From the NCBI GenBank assembly GCA_014898425.1, contig RCSZ01000009.1, forward strand, positions 1,922,001 through 1,986,000: a stretch of 64,000 nucleotides of DNA. The letters run 5' to 3'. Positions 1 to 12,214 of the stretch are shown piece by piece. Origin of the DNA: Botryotinia globosa (taxonomy: Eukaryota > Ascomycota > Leotiomycetes > Helotiales > Sclerotiniaceae). Below the pieces are notes generated by a model. It made no database searches. It was not told where the DNA came from and was given only the letters and a program-made list of their open reading frames with translations. Both the position numbers and the translations under genes were made by a program. Numbering within the stretch: position 1 is the stretch's first letter; every line of letters begins with the position of its first letter.

Positions 1-2290
1 AAGATTATAAGGAATTGATTTATAATCATTTATTACAATTCAATAATATTACTTTTACACTTCAAAACAATAATATTTATTTCAATTAGAAAAATTAATA
101 TAACAATTTGTAATTTGTTTTTATAAAGCTTATAAATATTTATAGGATATATAATAAGATTTGAAAGTATACTTTTATATATGATTAATATATTATATAA
201 CAAGTTTATAAAATATATATTACAATGATATATTAACCTAAAGTATTTTTCGATTTTTTAATAGCTATATAAACAATATAATCTGATAAGAATAATATTA
301 CAATATTAAATAAATATATCAAATAACAAAAAGAGAATTCTATTAAGAAATTGAATTATATATCACTCGATCTAAATTTATTCAAGATTGTTATCTTCAC
401 AAATACCTCTTTTGTAAATAATAAAAACTATTTATTCTAAATAGATTATATAATTATTATAATAAATAAATATAATAATATTAATATTATTTATTAGTTA
501 TTTATTAAATATAAAAGAATCATATATAGTGTTTTAATATTCGAATTATACAGATTAGTTTAGAAATTCAATATCAATATTACAATTACTTTAATAATCA
601 ATATCATTCTCAATAAGAAGATTTTATTAGTTTTATATATTGATTCGAAGTTTTTGTATAACTTATTTATCAAATTGGATATAATTAGTAAAAAAAGATT
701 AATAATCGATATTATAACACTACATCAATTTTATAAGAAAAAAAAGATTATCGAAATTGTATAAATTAACAATCTAATTAATCCAATTGATACAATAACA
801 AAAGGAAAATTATACTAAACTCTAACTAATTTGATTAATATAAATAAAATTGATATCAAAGTAATAAAATAAATAAAGAAAGTATAAGGAAAGGGTTAAT
901 CCTATTTAATAGGAAATCATTATATTAAAATCATAAAAGAAAGTTTCGAATATATAAATAAAAAAATTTATACATAAAGAATTCATTTTAAGGAAATAAT
1001 TCTAATATAAAGATTACTATATTAAAAGAATTAAGCGAATATAAAAAAGATTAGCTCTTTCAATAATATTTATATAAGACCTACTACTTTCCCACTTAAC
1101 TAGCTCTTTAGATAGAATATAATTAGACATATAGGATCTACATTACATGAGTACTACATCTTCCATATCCTTCTCGAATCAATACTATATATAATATATG
1201 AGATATAAAAGGAGATAGAATAATCGAATATAGTTTTCGTTTATTAATCTTATAAATTCTAATTGAAAATATAAATTATGATTATTTATAAAAAGAATTT
1301 TCTATTCTATTATAAAACCGAAATCGGAGTTTTTGATATAATATTTTAAGAAGGTGATAGCTATTTTATTTATAATAAAACCTGATATAGATGGAATGAT
1401 TTGTGTGTTTTTCGATAGAAATATTTGAAATTAATTCTATATTAAATCTTTCTTTTTTATTATAATTAAAGAAGGTGAAGGAAGGTTGTTAATAATATTG
1501 ATAATTTTGAATATAGTAATAGAGTATTGATTTTCAAGATTAATAGAATAAAATTATTTAATTAATATTTATTTATATAAATATATATTCAAAATATATT
1601 CATTTTAAGAATATTATTTAGAATTAGTATTTTCTATTTATATATATATTCAGTTCTAAATCTTATTTTATTAAAGTTTATAATCTGTATTTTCTTTATA
1701 ATATTAAATAATTTGAGGTATTCTTGATAACTTTTAAATTATTCTAAAATATCTTTTTTTTTTGTATTTAAGTGTATTGTTTTATAAAAGGATTTGTAAT
1801 AATAATATATAGCTTTATCTTTTTTCAATAATCTCTAAACTATTGTTTTGTAGGATTTGTTATCTTTGAATTCTCGGTATATTTGAAATATACAATTGTA
1901 TTAAAAACGAGTTTTTAAGTAGAGACAATATTGTATTTCAATAGATTATAAATCAGAGTTTTGATATATACCTTTTACACTTCAATTAATACTCTATTTT
2001 GATTTTTATTAATAGAAAAAGGAATTCCTTTAATTAATTTATTACATTTATATTATATAGCTTTTTTGAATCGTTTGTAGTGATTATAAAACTTTCAAAT
2101 TTGTATAGCAATATAAATAGATTTTTATATATAATCCAAACAATATTGAATAACTTTATTATATCTAGTTTTAATATTATTTGATATAAAAGGTATAATA
2201 AAAAAATAATAAGAATTAGTATTTCATTAATAATAATACGAATTATAAAGATTGTAGTTGATATAATTCAATTATTATAGTATTTTCGAA
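1..2290. repeat. AT-rich gene-free tract, probably RIP-decayed repeat DNA
   Basis: Almost pure A/T sequence, rich in TA and in short homopolymers, with stop codons in every frame and no open frame worth calling. A sharp change to mixed sequence occurs near 2290 at a short GC-containing block. In Pezizomycotina this composition is typical of transposon copies eroded by C-to-T repeat-induced point mutation, or of AT isochores near centromeres and telomeres. No specific element can be recognised. The RIP origin is inferred from composition only. Confidence 0.7.
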
Positions 2291-2399
2291 GTTTTTTGGG
2301 GATAATCGCTTTCCGGGGACAACCGCTTTCCCTGACTAGGAATTAGGAGGCCGCTTATAAGAGCCGACTATTAGGAGCAAACGAAAATTTGATAATTGG

Positions 2400-3160
2400 G
2401 AGTAGGAGAAGTGAGAAAAATCTTGGAATAAAAGAGAATGACTGAAAAGGGTGAATAAAAAGTAAGTATTGGATTAGGAGGGGGGAGAGAGAGAGTTAAT
2501 AATTAGCTTGAAGATTGGGAGGCTAAGGGATCAAAAGACAGGGGCTTGAGTTGAGAGATTATGGTTAAGGGATTGAGGTTAGAAGGTTGGGAACGAGAGA
2601 TAGTTAATGAGGAGGGTGGATGATGATAGTGAATAGAGAGAGAAAGGAAGTAGTGAATAAAATTAGTTAAAAAATTAGTGAATAAGGTTGAGGCTGGGAG
2701 GAAGAGCATAGTAATCAAAAGGATGATAAAGAAAGTGATAAGAAGGGTAAAAGGAGGACAATGAGAAGGGGGTATAAAGTTAGTGAGTGAATTTATTTCG
2801 AGAAGTGTATTATAGAGAGAATAGAGAGACTGAATAGTAAAGCTGGGCTTCAAAGAGAGAGCTGAAGAGAGAGAGAGCCTAGATGTAGAAGGACTTAAGA
2901 TTGAATGAGGAGAGTGAATGGATAAAGAGTTTCTGATAATAGAATTTAAGATAGGAAGATTGAAGACTGGAGTGTGAGAGATTGAAACTTGATAGATTGA
3001 GAAACTAGAGTAAGAAAGAAGAAAAGGGATGAATAGAGCAGAGAAGAAGAGTGAGAAAGATTGAGATTAGGAAGAGGAAGTAGAGGGTAGGTAGGGTTGG
3101 TAGAGTGATTGAGTGTGAAAGGAGTGAATAAGGAGGGTAAATATCCTATAGTAGCAGAAT
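2400..3160. repeat. Purine-rich low-complexity island 1
   Basis: The plus strand is almost entirely A and G, with variants of GAGAGAG and GTGAATAG repeated throughout. The long minus-strand frames across it (2503-2853, 2946-3194) are made of Ser, Leu, Pro, Thr, His and Phe, as expected from low-complexity pyrimidine DNA, so they are not called as genes. The same type of sequence returns near 4490-4800, 5340-6060 and 7210-7480, always with purines on the plus strand. Confidence 0.6.
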
Positions 3161-3290
3161 CTGTAGTTGATACAACCATCACTTCATGAACCACTATAAA
3201 ATTTTAGATATTCAGTTATATATTGAAAAAATTGTTTTTAATAAATTAAAATCATTAACTCAAAAATGTATATTATATGAAACGTATTTT

Positions 3291-3440
3291 TGTAACGAAT
3301 GTCATGTGACATCTTAGTTCAAGGCTAGCTTGAACTAAAACGATTATTATTATATAAAAGATAAAGAGATTTCTTAGAGATCTCTTTCCTCTTTAGCTTT
3401 TTTATTCTAGTTATTTAATCTCTATAATATACTCTAGTAT
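3291..3440. mobile_element. Possible decayed LTR fragment
   Basis: The tract begins TGTAACGAATGTCATGTGAC, resembling the TG-starting ends of fungal gypsy-type LTRs. It then carries an 8-bp inverted repeat (AGTTCAAG and CTTGAACT around a 5-nt centre), a TATATAAAAG box near 3351, and a CT-rich stretch where an LTR transcription start could lie. No matching second LTR, primer-binding site or polymerase frame was seen, and flanking DNA is AT-decayed. A solo LTR remnant is the best guess; it may instead be unrelated repeat sequence. Confidence 0.3.
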
Positions 3441-3724
3441 GTAATTATAATAATTTTAATTAATAAAGTTTTAATAGAATTCTTTAATTTAATAAGCTAT
3501 TAAGTTTTAATTTAAGATAATTATTTTCGAATCAAAAATATCTATTTATATTCAAATCAAATTGTTTTCTTATTTATTTAATATATTTTATATTATTTAA
3601 AATAATAAAAAAATTTTCAATTGAAAAATAAATTGAAAGTAAATAACAAAAGATAAAAATCCTTTTCCCCTTTAAATTTTCAATTAATATCTTTTATCTA
3701 CTCTTTAATTTCTTTATTTGACTA

Positions 3725-3960
3725 TTACGTGAATGAATTAATAGAAGTTGTAAGCTTTATTATAACGCTACGCATACAATCTAATCTACTTTTTAATTTG
3801 AAAGATAACTCTCAATTTCAAATTAAGTAATTTTTAATTAGAAATCCCAGAACGATATCTATAAGGTAGAATCTCTAATATTCTGTTATATAAATGAACT
3901 AATAGAAGTTATAAGCTTCATTACTACGCCATGTATATAATCTGATCTAAAAGGTATAGT
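3725..3960. repeat. Pair of degenerate direct repeats about 160 bp apart
   Basis: Two related segments of about 60 bp share the order AATAGAAGTT, TAAGCTT, ATTA(T/C)(A/T)ACGC, ATACAATCT or ATATAATCT. The first starts near 3732 and the second near 3897. Differences are mostly C/T and G/A transitions, as expected if two copies of a repeat decayed by RIP. Confidence 0.5.
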
Positions 3961-4489
3961 ATTAGAGATTAAAGTCCTAATAGCTTACTACTATATATAT
4001 ATTCTAATATTAATCTCTTTTTTTTTCTAACGTTTATATTTATTTTTATTCTCCTTCTTTTAGTTTTTACATTTACTCCTTTTTGTCTACCTTTTCTATA
4101 ACTCTAATATTCAAAAAAATGAAATCTTTAAAACCTTTCAAAACGCGTATTTTTTATTAAGATTAATACTAAATGAATTATAAAAAGTACTGGTTCTATT
4201 TATTATCAATAATATAATCTATTTATTAATAACAAATATATAATTAATATTATGATATATATATAGAAAATTTATATAGAAATTTATATTGAATTTCTCT
4301 TTATCTCGAATATTCACTTTGTTACTATAGGATAAAGAGTGAGTTTCTATAAATTGAATTAGAGTTTGAAAGTGTTTGTATCACCACGGAGATTATGAAT
4401 TCAATATAGTATAATATTCCACACTGTTGTAATATTGCTTGAGGTTCTGAAAGTTAGGGCTACGAGACTAGTGTAGTCACATGATCCCT

Positions 4490-4800
4490 GTCCTACAGGA
4501 AGATTGGAGATTGGAGGCTGGGAGGCAGACGAAGATGGAATGGATAGAATGAATGAATAGGGGTGGTGGGTGAGTAAGGGGAGGATGGGAGGAGTGAATA
4601 AGAAGGAGGAGAGTGCAGAAGAATCAGGAGATAGAGAAGAAGCGGGAGTTGAGAGTTGGGAGAGGGTAAATAAGATTGTGGTTACAAGGAAGAGAAGGGA
4701 TGGGACAGGTTTGATAGGATGAAGATGACACCTCAAGATTAAAAGAGAGAATAAAGGTAGGGAGAATGAATAGGAAGGTGAATCACGAAAGTGGATAAGT
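4490..4800. repeat. Purine-rich low-complexity island 2
   Basis: An A/G-rich plus strand with repeated GGGAGGATGGGAGG-like and GAATGAATAGG-like words. The minus-strand frame 4401-4736 reads as Ser/Pro/Leu-rich low complexity and is rejected as a gene. Confidence 0.5.
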
Positions 4801-5339
4801 AGAATCTTTTTGAAATTGAGTTTGAAAATAAAATGGATATTAGAATAATGATTAGAATAAAAGCTGAACTAAAAGCTGAAGTTGAAAAATCATCTGGAAT
4901 AGGAACAATATTTGAAATCTAAGTCAAAACGAGAGTACTAGCTAATACAGAGACTAATAAGTAAATAAATAATAGTATTAAGAATATATATAATTGAAAG
5001 TAAAGGAGGAAAGTATAGATACAATTTCTTTTTACAGCTTTACTCTTCTCTCTTTGTATTTGATAATATTGATAAAAATATTTTACTCCGTAATAAATAA
5101 TATTAGAAGAAACTTCAAATAAAGATTTCGAAGAACGATTCGAAATAAGCTTTTAGATCGGAAATAAATTTAGAAGAGAGGGATTAGAATTAAATATCAC
5201 AATACAACTATAATATATTTTAACATTAAAAAGCACGAATTATAGGATATTAAATAGCTTTTATTTTTATTTTGGAATGAAAATAACGTTTTATACTCTC
5301 TTAGTCCGATTTTGGTTCTCCTTCTAGAAGGGAATTTAA

Positions 5340-6060
5340 AAGAGAATAAGTAGAGAGAGAGGTTTCGATCGTTGAATAAAAGATCAAGGTAATGAGTATT
5401 ATAGTGATGAGTATTATAATGAAGCAGAGGATGAATTAGGAGAGTAAATAAGAAAAGTAAAGAGTGGATAGTGGATAGTAAATAATGGATTAGTGAATAG
5501 CGATAGTAAATAGTAATAATGAATGAGATTGTATAACTGTAAGAAAAATGAAAGAAAATGAAAAATGAAAAAGACAAAATAGGAATATTAGATATAGAAT
5601 GTTTATTTATATTGAATGGAATAATAGAGAAAGATGGAATGTGTTGAGTAACCGAGTAGTAGAAGAATAACGATGAAATAAAAATAAAAATTGAATTATT
5701 ACAGTATGAGTAATAGAAAAGGATAATGAAGAGGAAATTACAGTATAAGTAGAGAGGGTTCGGAGATTAAGGAGATTTAGTATTGAAAAATCCAAGGTTA
5801 CATATATAAGAAAGTTGAGGGAAAGATAGATATAAGATATGAGAAGATTAAAGATTAGTGAGGGAAGTGAAGGTGGTAAGAAGTTGAAGATAATAATATC
5901 TAATAGAATAAGTGAGTAGTGAAAAACATAAGTTTATAATATAAAATTTAAAGAAGTGTGAGATTCTTAGAGGAATGCAAAAGGTAAAAAGGAGAGAAGT
6001 GATGAAAGAATATTAGATCGAAAGATTAAAAGGTCAAAAAGGGAAGTAGTATTTAAGCAT
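5340..6060. repeat. Purine-rich low-complexity island 3
   Basis: A plus-strand A/G-rich tract with repeated GTGGATAGT, GAGTAAATA and GATGAGTATTATA words (for example 5393-5425 and 5455-5500). It sits in AT-rich gene-free DNA. The reverse-strand frames through it are Tyr/Ser/His-rich artefacts. Confidence 0.5.
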
Positions 6061-9000
6061 TTGTAATCTGTAGCTGGAATTGTATGAACATTTTTCTGAT
6101 TCGATTCACAGTAGGGTAGGAGTATAGATAAGAACAAGAGATATAAAAGTTGAAGTGCTATTCGAGTAGTTGGAAATTAGTTGTAGGCGATAAGGAGTGA
6201 TTGGCATATGAAGACTTTTTACGGCCTTTTCATAGTTCGTGCATATTAGAACGTGTTGTGTCTCTGTTTCTGTTAAATTAGATGATTAGGATACCTATGT
6301 ATCATTACATGCAGAGATTGTACTGCGTATGATCTAATTTGAAGTATACTAGCGACTAGAAGGTTGATTCTGAGTAGTGGAGGGGTAAGCCAGAAAAAGA
6401 GAAGTGAAAGAGGAAGTAGATAAAGACGTAGTTCCGATTCTTTGATCGAATGAACCACGTTCTAAAGACAGTTTGTATAGTTGTAAATACATACTAAACT
6501 GTACATGACATAAATCAGTGCACTTAATGTTTCAAAAACAATATATATACTAGTAGAAAGAACGAATGGACAATGTGGAGATAGTGTGGATTGAGGATTT
6601 TTGAAAGCAATTTCGACTGGATCCCACATTGTAATATCAAATTGGTATTTAAAATGTGAATGATCAATCGTGACAATTAGTCTGACCCCAGTTATTTTAT
6701 GTCTCAAGATGAAAGAAAAATAATAACTCTACCTCAGTCTGTACGAGTTTGATGTTCTCGTGGCTATCTTCATAAAATCAGAGTATCTCATCTTCAGACC
6801 AGAGGTAGAGGTGGTACGAGAGATTAATTTTTTTTTAGGATACTCGAGCGTGAGACTTTTCAGAATTGATAGATACCTACATAAAGGTATGTGGAAAGAA
6901 ACAGAATTGACTAAACGAAGAGTATGGCATTTGAAAAGCAATATCCTCTTAACTTGAAGGAAGTTTTGAGAAAGAAGAGATGTGAACTATCAGATATACG
7001 TATATTGATAGACACACGGACAACGGATGTACGGAGCCGAAGGAGGTGATCCGAAGGTTCCGGATAAATGAGGGGCGGGTTGCATCTGGGTAAGGATGAA
7101 AGTTTCAGGGCAAAAATCCGAACACGTGTAGCCGTGAGGCATGGCTATCTAGATGGGAATTGAGCGGACACTTTGACCACTTAGTTGGATCTTCGCGACG
7201 TAGTGAAGGGGGGTACGGGGTGGATTTGGTGGATTTGGTAGATTTGGTGGGTAGAATTAATGGAGAGAATTGATGGGTCGAAAGAGTGAGTATGGTGCAT
7301 TGGTAGAATGAATGGGTATAGTGAAAGTGTAGAGTGAATCCATAGAGTAGATGGATAAAGTAAATGGGTAGAGTGAATGGATCGAGTGAACGAGTCGATA
7401 AACAGGTAGAATCAAGAGGTGTAACAAAGAAGTAGGACGAATGAGTAGATTGAATAGGCAGAATAAAGAGGAAGAGACATTTCTAGAAGGGGGCGAGATA
7501 TAAACTCTGCTTTTCTGCGGCATTTTCCTTGAAAAGAGCCGGCTTACACGCAAAAGAAATTTGACGAAGAACCTCAAAGACCAACTTGTAGGACTCTTCT
7601 ACCCTCTTCCCCTTTCCTATGATTCTTCGTACCTGTCTTCAGATCAAACATGTCAAATTGATTCAATCAATTGAATTGAACCTAAATCAACGTGATTTCG
7701 CCCCTTTCACGACGTTCCTAGTCCGTGAATTGTCACTCAACCGCTTTCTATTGCCTGCCGCAAGCTTTTACAAAAGAAGTTTTTCCAGCCAGCCGAGCAA
7801 ATTTAATCTTGATTATCTTCACTTTTGACAAGTTTTTCCTCGCAAGATGGGTGAAGCAATGTTACTGTAGCAGTAGCTGTGGAGATCGTATTGGATGATG
7901 GGTTGTTGTCACTTGTCATGATGGGGCTGAGTTTATATGTATGGGGTGGTGAGTGGAGTGTAAAGCCGTAAGACTTAACGTGCCGTCTTGGCATACATGG
8001 GGCCGCGGCGGGTTGCCGGTTAATCACATTCTTTAGCGAGGAGCAGGGGATGGATCTTCTACGAGAAGGTGAGAGCTAAGCTAACCGTGCCAATCATATG
8101 GGGCTGGATATTTTTCGTCGTTGGAGAGGTTTAAGCTTATTCTTATGCAGGATCTTGTGATTTGCGGGCTTTCTGACGGCCAATTTGAACTGAATTGGTA
8201 GGGGTTGAGGTGGGTTCCAATATTGGGTTGCATCCGGTCGTGAAGTGTTTGCGGGGTAGATAGTCGCAAAAGATTATAGGAGGATACGACGAGGCTGAAA
8301 TGTTTAGAGAGGGGAAAATCATGGTTATCATTGGACTTTACGTAAAATCATTAATTCCAGTTGTCAATTTCGTTGAAACATCGAAAAAGGAGTGCGCTTA
8401 TGTTTGGTTCATGATACGATTTATGGTATTAGGAACCACTATATCTACCATTAAATGATACGCTGTGGTGGAACTCAATTTGAATACACATGAGAGTTTT
8501 GATAGAGAAAGGATTCAGCCTGTCGTTTTATTACATGGTTGTCTATAAGACAAGAAGGCCATCTACGTAGGTGGAAAAGTGTTGAGCTCTTTTTACTTTA
8601 TACGAGTTGCATGATAATGCTTGAGCTTTTGATGAGTAATACAAAGTTACATGAGCGGTTAGCGGAGTTGAGGACTGGTGACAAAAACAGCGAGGACGGA
8701 CTAGCGGATACTACTGCAAGAGCGGGGGCGGGTTCGGAATTCACAGTGCGCATCCGTCAACTAATCGGTGAATATCAGAGTGACACGACCTGGATTAATA
8801 TATAGATGAAACCGTGATAGACCCATTTGGACTGAATAATTGACATTCAAACCTAATTCGGAATCAAGATTTGGGTTTAGACCTATTCAAGAACAGGAGT
8901 CTAGCACTACGCTAATGCACCACATTTTAGGTCCAGCTTTTGAACGTCAAGTCTCACAGATCCTAGCGGAAATCATAGCTGTCAATGAAAATGATAAGAA

Positions 9001-10250
9001 TACCGGGGATATCACTCAATCAAAATACAATGGTACTCACAATGAATTTGAAATTGTGAACTGTGTGACTTTTTTTTGTTGAGTGCGGACTTGCGGCGTG
9101 GGGTAATCCTATCAAATATATCCGTGCTGTCTTTTCTGTATAATGTTAAAAGAAGATCCGAGCCATCAACACCTTTGATGAATGAAGTTTATCTGTTCCA
9201 TATTTAGCTTAAATTCCATGCAATATCTGTCCCCACTGGGAGCCATAAAATTGTGGGGATTACACAGTGCTTTCAATGTGGTGGAAATGTAAAACGGGAT
9301 TACGATTACATGTCAATACGAACTTGATCCAATTTAGTAACAGTAGATTGAATATATGTAACACGTGAGGTGTCCATGGTAGACCATTTCCATAAGTGAC
9401 TGGGTTGGTTAAAAGAAGAGGTGGGATTCTTCACCTGAGTCAATCATCATGAAGGAAGATCTTCCAACAGAAATCTGTAGGCTGAATACAATCTAGATTC
9501 TTTCAGTAGTAGGAGGACTAGTTTAGAACAATGAGAAAAAACTGACATTTAGATGTGGTGTGGTACCTGTCAATTACCAAGTGCTGCTACTTGACAGATC
9601 ATGCAAGTTATTTTCTTTTTTTCTCCATGTATTGTGCAGGTCATCTCGATCTCCCTTTGCCTGGATCCTCAGGGGCTTGGGTGGCGAGCAATCCGAATCC
9701 GTATCAGAACTTCATGTTGAGTTCAAGACTCATAGAACATGAGGACAGGGGATCAACTTCAGTAATCTTAGCGTTCTTTATTATGTAGATCTCTTTCCTC
9801 TTACACTTCAATACTGCAGTCTGAATGCCCTCAACTGAACACTTGTGCTTCTCGGCATTTCTTGGTGATCCCTCGTTCCTACAGAAATGGCAAATAACAG
9901 CGAATCATGAGACGCAGACCTCTACTTTCAACATGCTCACTGGAGCCAGTCAGTCGGAACAAGAAATAACAAGGAATATGAATATACAACAAGACGGTGA
10001 ATATCAAGAATGGCCATCGAAGACTGCCATTCGAAGTTTACTCTCCCCATAAAACGGCTATGATCGGCATTCGAGGCGTCGCTGAAAGGACCAGATACCA
10101 CTTCCCTCATGTGAGAAGTTGGAAGTGCCTGTTTAGACCCACTTACTCGCATCTCATGCAAGAATAAGAAAGGTTCCACCTACGTGTATGGCTTTTGTAT
10201 CCTAAAGACTACGTGCAGTGAGGAACTGCTGCTAGTTTAGTGACTTCCAA
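6061..10250. other. Gene-poor transition zone
   Basis: Base composition rises toward that of the gene-rich part, but only short unrelated frames are present (the longest about 106 codons). None shows recognisable domain content or a plausible exon chain. The stretch includes purine-rich island 4 and a short F-box-like scrap near 9449. Decayed genes or long untranslated and regulatory DNA are both possible. I see nothing here that I can name. Confidence 0.5.
7210..7480. repeat. Purine-rich minisatellite-like island 4
   Basis: It starts with three to four copies of TGGATTTGG (7219-7250). It continues with loosely repeated units of the form GGGTAGAGTGAATGGAT of roughly 15 to 20 bp, purine-rich on the plus strand. 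It resembles islands 1 to 3 but lies in less AT-rich DNA, so it is better preserved. Confidence 0.55.
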
Positions 10251-10277
10251 GTGATACATCAAACCTCTCGAGAAGTC

Positions 10278-10283
10278 TATAAA
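10278..10283 (+). promoter_or_regulatory. TATA box of the small secreted protein gene
   Basis: TATAAA lies about 115 bp upstream of the ATG at 10397. It is followed by a CA-rich, G-poor leader with repeated CATCAATC and CAAAC words, typical of 5' untranslated regions of strongly expressed fungal genes. Confidence 0.55.
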
Positions 10284-10396
10284 GAGCAGAGGATTTCCCA
10301 ACTCAAACAACATCAATCGCATCATCAATCCCTTCAAATAAACAACATTTACCAGCTGTCTCACGCTTCCAAACTTCAAACACCCCATCAGTCAAA

Positions 10397-10826
10397 ATGC
10401 ACGCCTCATTCTCCGCCGTCGTCACCACACTCCTCGCTGTCAGCGTCGCCGCTCTCCCAAACGTGAGTTTCTGATATCTCATCTCTTCTCATGTATCAAA
10501 CTAACATTCAATTCCAGAACGGTGGTCGTTCCCCAACCCACACCTGGGGCAGCACTTCCCCAAACGGCGCTCCAACTTGCTCCGGCACAAAATACACCTG
10601 TAAATCCGACTCAATCATCAGCCTCCTCGCCTGCACCAACATCTTGAACGGTGTTGTCATTAGCATTCCAATCACTCTTAAGAACCGTGCTCTCGAGGAA
10701 CGAGGAATCGAAGCCCGTACCAGGAGGGAAGATGGAGATTACTGCTGCACTTCCGTTGGATTGCTCTCTCTCAGCTGTCTCAATGTTGCAAATGGTCTTA
10801 CCATCTTCTTGCCAATCACTCTATAA
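10397..10826 (+). CDS. Small secreted cysteine-rich protein with an internal duplication (hydrophobin-like)
   Basis: Two exons (10397-10462, 10518-10826) joined across a 55-nt GT..AG intron give 124 residues. Residues 1-20 form a signal peptide (hydrophobic core TTLLAVSVAAL), so export is expected. Six cysteines follow at 43, 50, 61, 98, 99 and 109. Two segments match each other: Cys61 and Cys109 are each followed by x4-Asn-Gly-x5-Pro-Ile-Thr-Leu, and the second copy ends the protein. A basic linker between the copies holds Arg91-Arg92, a possible Kex2-type cleavage site that would release two similar peptides. The Cys-Cys pair and hydrophobic stretches recall hydrophobins, but the canonical eight-cysteine pattern is absent. 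A surface-active or effector-type role is inference. A TATA box and CA-rich leader suggest strong expression. Confidence 0.85.
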
Positions 10827-12214
10827 GCAATAGGCTTAGGTTTTAATCGTGCGAATATGAGATAGGGTTTGGAAGTGGGGTTGTCTTGTGAGAATTGGTT
10901 CAGGGAGGGGGTGAAATGGTCTCTGAAGCTGTTATTTTTGTTTGTGTTCGCGTATGCGATGATAAATTTGATAAGCTGATGAGAGGTTGATGCAGTTTTG
11001 CATAACATTCATTTAAATGCAAATCTATTATGGTATATCTTTTGGCTGTGTAACGTGATCTTTTGTTCAAGTTTCTTGTGAAAAATCTTCCTTAAGTTTT
11101 GGAGCATTTAAAATCTGTTCAAAGATATTAAGCTAAGGATCTGGCTGCCAAGTGAGGTTTAAAATTTGCTCGTAAGAAATCACACTACAACTTGTCACAG
11201 AGAGGTTCACATGCGATTTTACCAACCGGTGCTATTCGCGAAACAAATCCAGACACAAATCATAGGGGTTTAGGTCATTTGTACCTGTCGAGTCCAGTAT
11301 TTTAGCGTAAAACCATACCCAGGTATATCTAACAAATATGTGTGGCCCTGAAATCATTTATTTGATGCTATAACATATCATTGAAATGACTTGTAGCAAA
11401 GAGAATTGACTTTAATATGACGACAACTTCACATGATTCTTAAGTTTGAACTAACTCTCATGTCAGAATAACACCAATGGTCAATCTCAGTATCATATCA
11501 GGGCAGCTATAAAGTTATGGGCTTCTAGGGTTATTCTGCGTGGGCAGGAAGAACCCTATTCCTTAGGTATGAGCGTGAACTATCTTCTATTCTCTGCTTG
11601 GAAACTTCGGGTGATTTCTCTCCTATCTTCATGATTATATAATGATGAAAGCCTATAAGTTTAGTTGAGTGTTGGTCAACTTTTCATCCGTTGACCCTGC
11701 AATCAACATAATCGAGTAGAAATCATCAGTATTCATAAGTAGGTACCTAGGTATCCTCGGACTTTAAGAACTTTGATCTTTTCGTATGTTTTATAGCAAT
11801 GCATAATTAAGTGAATGTCTTGTATTCATATCACATTAGTTTTTACATGACATGACTTGGTAATGTGCCAAGTTGGTAGTGAATTCGCTGATTACTTTCA
11901 GCGCAGCGAATCAACGTCGTTTCTGCTAATCCCGTACACTTGAATCTAGAGGGATTCGAATCATCAAAGAGATTCCAATACGGTCGTCATGTTCATGACT
12001 ATCCATACGACTATGAGTATGCACTAGTGAATAAATTACCGACCATTTCAGCGTCGCTTTCTCTTATATAATGTTTACAATCATCACAATTATCCAACAA
12101 TACTACTTAGACTTACTACAACGAAACCATATTCTTCATCACCTAACACTATATCTATCAGTGGGAGATAACTCATACAACTTACATACAAGATAATTTT
12201 TCTACCTTATCAAA
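10827..12214. other. Intergenic region, no gene seen
   Basis: About 1.4 kb of moderately AT-rich DNA without a credible frame. It holds one copy of the palindrome TACCTAGGTA at 11744-11753. The last 150 bp before the BTB gene are CA-rich, like a 5' leader. Confidence 0.5.

Noticed and set aside
2503..3194. Two minus-strand frames of 116 and 82 codons
   Set aside because: They read through purine-rich low-complexity DNA and consist almost only of Ser, Leu, Pro, Thr, Phe and His, as expected without selection for protein.
8539..9082. Two plus-strand frames of 88 and 80 codons in tandem
   Set aside because: The first lacks an ATG at its start, no GT/AG join links them sensibly, and no family content is seen.
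9449..9496. Short F-box-like scrap (MKEDLPTEICRLNTI)
   Set aside because: It resembles the DLPTEI start of F-box/2EXR proteins, but only 15 codons long, with no further exon that fits. Chance or a tiny relic.
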